A stretch of DNA of 64,000 nt from G047528285 sp047528285 (GTDB lineage Bacteria; Pseudomonadota; Gammaproteobacteria; Enterobacterales; Enterobacteriaceae), in NCBI GenBank assembly GCA_047528285.1, contig CP180022.1, positions 1,447,033-1,511,032 on the forward strand, read 5' to 3'. The position numbers and the translations under genes are program-made. Below the pieces are notes generated by a model. The model did not search any database. It was not told where the DNA came from and was given only the letters and a program-made list of their open reading frames with translations. Positions 63,997 through 64,000 of the stretch are shown here, piece after piece. Position 1 is the stretch's first letter; the number at the start of each line of letters is the position of its first letter.

Positions 63997-64000
63997 ATAA

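Noticed and set aside
1..64000. CRISPR array, tRNA or rRNA genes, riboswitches
   Set aside because: No regularly spaced repeats, no GGTTCRANTCC-type T arms in a cloverleaf context, and no rRNA-like segments were seen on either strand.
1..64000. A previously undescribed defence, secretion or biosynthetic system
   Set aside because: All intact genes are recognised housekeeping genes and the spacers hold no coherent set of novel frames; claiming one would not be supported.

Overview
This 64 kb window looks like chromosome from a host-restricted insect endosymbiont of the Enterobacterales that is well into genome reduction. Almost every intact gene is a close match to an Escherichia coli housekeeping gene, and local E. 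coli-like order survives (infC-thrS, tusDCB-rpsL-rpsG-fusA-tufA, mnmA-hflD-purB, aspS...yebC, guaB-guaA, yibN...secB-gpsA, plsB/ubiA, def-fmt). About 28.7 kb (roughly 45%) is intact coding sequence. The rest is long, very AT-rich spacer in which genes expected from synteny (nudB, ruvC, grxC, cysE, ubiC, rsmB and others) have vanished or left unreadable remnants. This resembles published Sodalis-allied and Serratia symbiotica-type symbionts. The sequence alone does not let me choose the lineage. Eleven single N bases between 56.9 and 58.5 kb show that the assembly is not fully resolved there.

Layout. 0-2.1 kb: start of infC and all of thrS on the minus strand. 2.1-10.3 kb: an 8 kb gene desert with remnants of an IS1-like element. 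10.3-15.9 kb: the tus genes, then the str operon with a recognisable promoter and S7-type intercistronic spacer. 16.6-19.9 kb: mnmA, hflD, purB. 21.3-24.9 kb: aspS and yebC separated by a decayed nudB position. 25-28.9 kb: desert. 28.9-32.0 kb: guaBA (minus). 33.6-37.2 kb: gpsA, secB, yibN (minus). 37.2-41.0 kb: desert with a somewhat GC-richer ghost region and a 16-bp perfect hairpin. 41.0-44.9 kb: plsB and ubiA, convergent. 46.6-50.2 kb: gapA and alaA. 51.6-55.8 kb: def-fmt and ydiK. 56-58.7 kb: IS remnants and ambiguous bases. 58.7-63.5 kb: htpG behind a conserved sigma-32-type promoter, and yedJ. A 195-bp direct repeat (56.5 and 63.8 kb) brackets these last two genes.

How the genes work together. 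Translation dominates: IF3, threonyl- and aspartyl-tRNA synthetases, S12, S7, EF-G, EF-Tu, methionyl-tRNA formyltransferase and peptide deformylase. TusBCD and MnmA are successive steps of the 2-thiouridine tRNA modification pathway. PurB, GuaB and GuaA are purine-synthesis steps to AMP and GMP. GpsA and PlsB make sn-glycerol-3-phosphate and acylate it, starting phospholipid synthesis. UbiA serves ubiquinone, GapA glycolysis, AlaA alanine, and SecB and HtpG protein folding and export.

I found no CRISPR array, tRNA, rRNA, phage, toxin or secretion gene cluster, and nothing I could defend as an undescribed system. The points most worth checking are the hairpin overlapping the htpG promoter, the two dispersed hairpins that differ by compensatory changes, the IS1-like and 195-bp repeat families, and the def/fmt overlap.
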